A DNA stretch of 10,249 nt from CAYHWW01 sp964360145 (lineage in GTDB: Bacteria; Bdellovibrionota; UBA1018; CAYHWW01): positions 1 to 10,249 of the forward strand of contig CAYHWW010000122.1 of the NCBI GenBank assembly GCA_964360145.1. The letters are read 5' to 3'. Within the stretch, counting starts at the first letter, position 1; the number at the start of each line of letters is the position of its first letter. Made by a program: the position numbers and the translations under genes. The notes beneath the pieces were generated by a model. The model was not told where the DNA came from. It searched no databases and was given only the letters and a program-made list of their open reading frames with translations. This document shows positions 7,041 to 10,249 of this stretch, in pieces.

Positions 7041-7049
7041 CAAAATGTA

Positions 7050-8405
7050 TTACTCCTTGTGGGAGCCCTCATTACTGGCGGCTGCTGGCACGGGAAGGGG
7101 CGCGGGAGCGCCGTCCATGGGTTGGCCGTCGCGACCGAGCAGCAGTGCATCGCCGCCCTTCTCGACCACAGCCATGGCTTTTTCCTTCAGGTTAGAGGCA
7201 GCCTCATTGCTTTCGAAACCGGGAATGGCCTTCAGTTCGGCCATGGGGGCCTCGGCCACTTCAAACACATTGGTGAAGCCGGTGTTGTAGACGGCTTGAG
7301 CGAGGGTCTCGCTGATACCTTCCATATGTTGCAGATTGAAGAGAGCGTCGGCCATCTTCTTTTGCAACTTGGTCTTGGAGGTGATGTCCAGGTGCCAGCC
7401 GGTGAGGTTGGCGGCCAAGCGCACGTTCTGGCCTTTACGACCGATGGCCAAGGAAAGTTGGCTGTCATCGACGATGACTTCCATGGCTTTGTCTTTCTCG
7501 TTCACACGGATGCTCTGCACTTCGGCGGGCTGCAGCGCGGACTTCACGAAATTCACGGGGGTGTCGTTCCAGGGGATGATGTCGATCTTTTCGCCCTTGA
7601 GCTCGGCAATGACGTTTTGCACGCGAACGCCCTTCATGCCCACGCAGGCGCCCACCGGGTCCACGTCGCGGTCGCGGCTGATGACGGCGATCTTGGCGCG
7701 AGCTCCGGGTTCCCGGGCGCAGGCGCGGATTTCGACCACGCCATCGGCGATCTCGGGTACTTCATGTTCGAAGAGTTTCATCAAGAACTCAGGGGCGGTG
7801 CGAGTGAGGTAGAGTTGAGGCCCCCGGGTGCTGACCACCACGTCTTGGAGGTAGGCTTGCACGCGATCGCCGGGCTTGAAGGTTTCGCCGGGGATGATTT
7901 CGTTGCGGGGGAGAAGCGCGTCGGTGCGGCCCAGGTCGATGACGAGGTTGCCCCGCTCCACGCGGCGGGCGATGCCGGAGATGATTTCACCCTTGCGGAT
8001 GATGAACTCGTTGAAGATGATATCGCGTTCAGCGTCGCGGACTTTTTGGAAGATGATCTGTTTGGCGCTCTGGGCATCGATGCGGCCGAACCCGGGGTTG
8101 GGCACTTTCACGCCCAGTTCGTCGCCCACGGTGACGCCGGGGTCGAGTTTCTGCGCTTCTTGCAGACCCACTTCCATTTCGGGGTCGTAAACTTCGTCAT
8201 CAGACACCACTACGATTTTGAACTGGAACAGTTCGATTTCACCAGTCTCATCGTTGTAGTGGGCTTCCAGCACCGCTTCTTCACCGAATTTCTTCTGGGC
8301 CGCGGTGAGGACCGCGGCTTCGATGGCGCCGATGATGATCTCTTTGCGGATGCCACGGTCTTTACCGACTTGCTCGATGACGCGGCTCAGTTCTGTCAGG
8401 TTCAT
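7050..8405 (-). CDS. nusA: transcription termination/antitermination factor NusA
   Basis: 451 codons. NusA binds RNA polymerase and nascent RNA, enhances pausing and hairpin-dependent termination, and takes part in rRNA antitermination complexes. Domains: polymerase-binding N-terminal domain (1 to about 128); S1 (about 137-202, IISGIARRVERGNLVIDLGR at 141-160); KH1 (about 230-295, DPVGACVGMKGVRVQNVI at 249-266); KH2 (about 300-350, SLAIGRKGQNVRLAANLTGW at 318-337, with the GRKG loop); and one helix-hairpin-helix/AR-like repeat (about 361-415). A Pro/Ala tail of about 30 residues ends the protein. E. coli NusA is 495 residues with two AR repeats, so this one is shorter. The start overlaps the rimP stop as ATGA and has a strong GGAGG 7 nt upstream (8413-8417). 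If the leader hairpin before rimP is an attenuator, NusA could repress its own operon by promoting termination there. Confidence 0.97.
   Translation of the reverse strand: MNLTELSRVIEQVGKDRGIRKEIIIGAIEAAVLTAAQKKFGEEAVLEAHYNDETGEIELFQFKIVVVSDDEVYDPEMEVGLQEAQKLDPGVTVGDELGVKVPNPGFGRIDAQSAKQIIFQKVRDAERDIIFNEFIIRKGEIISGIARRVERGNLVIDLGRTDALLPRNEIIPGETFKPGDRVQAYLQDVVVSTRGPQLYLTRTAPEFLMKLFEHEVPEIADGVVEIRACAREPGARAKIAVISRDRDVDPVGACVGMKGVRVQNVIAELKGEKIDIIPWNDTPVNFVKSALQPAEVQSIRVNEKDKAMEVIVDDSQLSLAIGRKGQNVRLAANLTGWHLDITSKTKLQKKMADALFNLQHMEGISETLAQAVYNTGFTNVFEVAEAPMAELKAIPGFESNEAASNLKEKAMAVVEKGGDALLLGRDGQPMDGAPAPLPVPAAASNEGSHKE
7053..7058 (-). promoter_or_regulatory. Shine-Dalgarno AAGGAG for infB, inside the last codons of nusA
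   Basis: The last two sense codons of nusA (AAG GAG) form AAGGAG, followed by the TAA stop. Spacing is 9 nt to TTG at 7043 and 12 nt to ATG at 7040. This favours the upstream infB start over ATG 6989, whose own AAGGA is only 3 nt away and therefore poorly spaced. Confidence 0.6.
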
Positions 8406-9004
8406 AGTGCTTCCTCCAAGTGGGCCTTGCTTACGAGTGACAGCGGGATTCGCACGCCAACATCGCTTTTGTAGCCCTCAGGTTTCACGATGACATCGGT
8501 GCCTTCCGTGGATACGCCACGGAGCTCACCGATGAAATTCTTTTGTTTCTTGTTCTTTTCCCAATAAGTGCCGTCGCCCAGTTCTTCAGCAGTGAGGGGG
8601 CGATAGGTGCCCACGCGCACGCGTCGGCCCTTGAAGCGGATGTAGTCTTCTGTCTTGCGGAGGGGGCGGTCGAGACCAGGGGAGCTGACCTCGAGGTTGT
8701 AAGAGCCCGTGAGCAGAGGGGTCTGTTCAAGATGCTGGTCCACGGCATCATTGACAGTGATGCAGTCGTTGAGACCAATGCGTCGCTCCTGGCCTGGTTC
8801 CGCCTTGCGATTGGACGTGAAATCGATGAACAGTCGCAGGGTCCGCGTTCCTGCCGTCACTAGTTCCATTGCCACTGCTTCATAGCTCAGAGGAGAAATG
8901 ATCTGCTCTACCTCATTAGAGAGTAACTCCAGGGCTTCCTTGGAGTTGGGCTTAATGGATTCCTCGGCAACATTTGCAGAGGTGGATGATTGAATACCGG
9001 TCAT
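8402..9004 (-). CDS. rimP: ribosome maturation factor RimP
   Basis: 200 codons, longer than the 150-160 residues usual for RimP, which binds the 30S and assists assembly of the head (S19, S9 and neighbours). The signature is SYNLEVSSPGLDRPLRK (101-117), followed by DYIRFKGRRVRV (120-131) opening the C-terminal SH3-like domain. The N-terminal alpha/beta domain has LRLFID (56-61) and the ITVNDAVDQHLE segment (82-93). Extra residues are about 25 at the N terminus, with no homology I recognise, plus insertions near 62-77 and 143-156. The ATG at 9004 is the only ATG ahead of the conserved domain; it has no Shine-Dalgarno because the terminator U-tract occupies that space. It is first in the operon and overlaps nusA by 4 bases. 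Confidence 0.95.
   Translation of the reverse strand: MTGIQSSTSANVAEESIKPNSKEALELLSNEVEQIISPLSYEAVAMELVTAGTRTLRLFIDFTSNRKAEPGQERRIGLNDCITVNDAVDQHLEQTPLLTGSYNLEVSSPGLDRPLRKTEDYIRFKGRRVRVGTYRPLTAEELGDGTYWEKNKKQKNFIGELRGVSTEGTDVIVKPEGYKSDVGVRIPLSLVSKAHLEEAL
8413..8417 (-). promoter_or_regulatory. strong Shine-Dalgarno GGAGG for nusA
   Basis: GGAGG on the minus strand lies 7 nt before the nusA ATG at 8405, within the last codons of rimP. It contrasts with rimP, which has no recognisable site, so nusA can probably be translated more efficiently than rimP from the same message. Confidence 0.75.
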
Positions 9005-9008
9005 AGAT

Positions 9009-9035
9009 AAAAAAAAATGGGCTCAAGGGCCCATT
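9009..9035 (-). terminator. intrinsic terminator / probable attenuator in the rimP-nusA-infB leader
   Basis: On the minus strand AATGGGC (9035-9029) and GCCCATT (9022-9016) form a perfect 7-bp stem around a 6-nt CCTTGA loop, and the last two U of the stem run into a nine-U tract (9017-9009). This is the standard rho-independent pattern. It points towards rimP and ends 4 nt before the rimP ATG. On the plus strand no U-tract follows, so it does not serve gltX transcription. No minus-strand gene lies between it and the divergent gltX start, so the only transcripts it can stop are those of the rim-nus operon itself or antisense transcripts from inside gltX. The role as an attenuator is inference. 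Confidence 0.78.
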
Positions 9036-9036
9036 C

Positions 9037-9138
9037 TGAGATGCGTGAATGTTGGTGCTCTTTTACATAGTTGAAACCGGCTAAGCAAGTAAAACATTTA
9101 TATATTTATCTCCAAACAGCTTTGCTAAGGTACACGCC
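9037..9138. promoter_or_regulatory. divergent promoter region between the rimP operon and gltX
   Basis: This AT-rich stretch (TATATATT at 9099-9106) must hold promoters for both directions. For the minus strand, TTTACT (9093-9088) and TATGTA (9069-9064) are spaced 18 bp, and TTAGCA (9128-9123) with TATATA (9104-9099) also 18 bp; either would give a leader of roughly 50-90 nt that includes the terminator hairpin. For the plus strand, TTGAAA (9071-9076) is a fair -35 but no good -10 lies 16-18 bp on. All are partial matches read by eye. AAGG at 9127-9130 is the gltX ribosome-binding site, 8 nt before its ATG. No tRNA-like structure is seen here. Confidence 0.4.
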
Positions 9139-10249
9139 ATGCCCAGTGATTTCGCGAAGATACGTACGCGTTTTGCGCCTAGTCCCACAGGTTACCTTCA
9201 TATTGGGGGCGTGCGCACGGCCCGCGTCTGTTACCTCTATGCGAAGGGGAGGGGTGGGGATTTCGTCCTCCGCATCGAGGACACTGATACAGAGCGATCC
9301 CAATCCCTCTTCACTGACGATATTTTGGCCTCCATGAAGTGGCTGGGGCTCAACTGGGATGAGGGTCCCATCTTCCAGAGCCAGCGTTTCGATCGGTACC
9401 GGGAGGCTTGCCAGCAGTTGATCGCTTCCGGCCATGGCTTCTATTGCTACTGCACTCCAGAAGAGCTTGAAAACGAGCGCCAGGCTCTTGAGGCCGCCGG
9501 ACAGAAGACGATGTACGGTGGCAAGTGCCGTGAGTTGGGCCACAAAAAGCCTGACCCGGCCCGGGGCCCCGCGGTGATTCGGTTCAAAACCGCCAAAAAT
9601 GGTGAAATCACCTTTGAAGATGCCGTGCGTGGCGTCATCCGTTTCCAGCTTCATGAGGTCGAGGACTTCGTTTGCCTACGGGCCAATGGCACCCCTACGT
9701 ACAACCTCGCCTGTGTGGTGGACGATGTGGACAACCGCATCAGTCACATCATTCGTGGTGACGACCATATCAACAACACACCGAAGCAAGTCCTGGTCTA
9801 TGAGGCCCTCGGCTTGCCGGTGCCGATATTCGCGCACTTGCCCATGATTCTGGGGCCTGACAAGAAAAAGCTCTCCAAGCGCCACGGTGCGGTGAGTGCC
9901 AGTTTCTATCGAGAAGAGGGGTATCTACCCCATGCCGTCGTGAATTATCTCGTGCGTTTGGGATGGAGCCATGGGGATCAAGAGATCTTTTCCATGGAGG
10001 AGCTCCTTAAATTTTTTGATCTGGATCATATTGGTTCCAGTAATGCGGTGTTCAATACCGAAAAACTGCTTTGGCTCAATGCTCACTACATGCGCCATAC
10101 CGCCGACGAGGAATTAGCGGGGATTTTGGTGCGGGACTTCCTGCCCGTGCTGCGTGGCTCAGGTCGCGACGATGCCTGGCTCACACGGGAGTTAAGCACG
10201 GCCCGGGTGAGGGAGATCATTGGTTTCTGTAAGCAGAAAACGAAACTAG
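9139..10249 (+). CDS. gltX: glutamate--tRNA ligase (GluRS), 3' end cut by window edge
   Basis: Open from ATG at 9139 to the edge: 370 codons of a usual 470-500. GluRS charges tRNA-Glu with glutamate using ATP. Class I synthetase motifs: RFAPSPTGYLHIGGVRTA (11-28) with the HIGH-type HIGG at 21-24; LRIEDTD (44-50); LNWDEGP (71-77); IIRGDDHINNTPKQ (204-217); and the KMSKS-type KKLSKRHG (243-250). After these comes VVNYLVRLGWSHGDQEIFS (267-285), and the anticodon-binding region begins near 320. Cys103, Cys105 and Cys130 match three of the four ligands of the zinc site known in E. coli GluRS; the residue matching the fourth (Cys-x-His) is Glu132 here, with a His at 135. The start has AAGG 8 nt upstream. 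It is transcribed away from the rimP operon. GluRS rather than GlnRS is supported by the overall bacterial GluRS pattern; non-discriminating activity on tRNA-Gln cannot be judged. Confidence 0.96.
   Translation, partial: MPSDFAKIRTRFAPSPTGYLHIGGVRTARVCYLYAKGRGGDFVLRIEDTDTERSQSLFTDDILASMKWLGLNWDEGPIFQSQRFDRYREACQQLIASGHGFYCYCTPEELENERQALEAAGQKTMYGGKCRELGHKKPDPARGPAVIRFKTAKNGEITFEDAVRGVIRFQLHEVEDFVCLRANGTPTYNLACVVDDVDNRISHIIRGDDHINNTPKQVLVYEALGLPVPIFAHLPMILGPDKKKLSKRHGAVSASFYREEGYLPHAVVNYLVRLGWSHGDQEIFSMEELLKFFDLDHIGSSNAVFNTEKLLWLNAHYMRHTADEELAGILVRDFLPVLRGSGRDDAWLTRELSTARVREIIGFCKQKTKL

Noticed and set aside
7053..7060. Lost ylxR gene between nusA and infB
   Set aside because: The spacer is under 65 bases even with the shortest infB start and has no remnant coding. 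Many Proteobacteria lack ylxR here, so its absence is ordinary.
6996..8474. 492-codon plus-strand open frame antisense to nusA
   Set aside because: Also in codon register with nusA; same mirror effect of codon bias. The translation is Asp/His/Gly/Phe-rich without recognisable motifs.
9016..9035. Terminator hairpin serving plus-strand transcription into gltX
   Set aside because: The stem is symmetric, but on the plus strand the sequence after it is CTGAG with no U-tract, so only the minus direction fits an intrinsic terminator.
9005..9138. tRNA gene (an initiator tRNA precedes rimP in E. coli)
   Set aside because: The gap is only 134 bases, AT-rich, and shows no cloverleaf arms, T-loop motif or CCA end on either strand.
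9106..9654. 182-codon minus-strand frame over the gltX start
   Set aside because: Shadow of gltX. It would also be the only candidate upstream gene for the terminator at 9009-9035, but its translation has no domain character and gltX motifs are clear.

Overview
The window is a moderately GC-rich bacterial chromosome segment that is almost fully coding. Most of it is core translation and ribosome-biogenesis machinery, with no sign of a mobile element, phage, CRISPR array, tRNA or rRNA. A lipoprotein-type signal peptide on one hypothetical gene suggests a Gram-negative host. The compact cluster order rimP-nusA-infB-rbfA-truB, with no ylxR or ylxP insertion, occurs in many Proteobacteria. A deltaproteobacterial or Bdellovibrionota-like host is my guess from protein character only and is held loosely.

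Layout. Positions 1-385 (minus) hold the N-terminal 128 codons of a class IV PLP aminotransferase that runs off the left edge. Diverging from it, with the two start codons sharing one CATG, is a plus-strand gene for an unrecognised Cys-containing lipoprotein (384-1301). Seven bases later comes hflX (1309-2589, plus). hflX converges with a five-gene minus-strand cluster transcribed right to left: rimP (8402-9004), nusA (7050-8405), infB (3960-7040), rbfA (3523-3963) and truB (2604-3512). rimP/nusA and infB/rbfA overlap by ATGA, so the cluster reads as one translationally coupled operon. A 134-base divergent region (9005-9138) separates it from gltX (9139 to right edge, plus), whose last part is outside the window.

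Function. The minus operon joins 30S maturation (RimP, RbfA), transcription elongation and termination (NusA), translation initiation (IF-2) and tRNA pseudouridine-55 synthesis (TruB). HflX is a ribosome-splitting GTPase and GltX charges tRNA-Glu, so nearly everything serves ribosome function.

Most interesting signal. A textbook intrinsic terminator on the minus strand (7-bp stem, 6-nt loop, U-tract) ends four bases before the rimP start codon, exactly where a Shine-Dalgarno should be. No gene lies upstream for it to terminate, so it looks like a transcription attenuator in the leader of an operon that encodes NusA, itself a termination factor. I saw no wholly new gene system. The shared divergent start codons and the unrecognised lipoprotein next to hflX are the other places worth a look.
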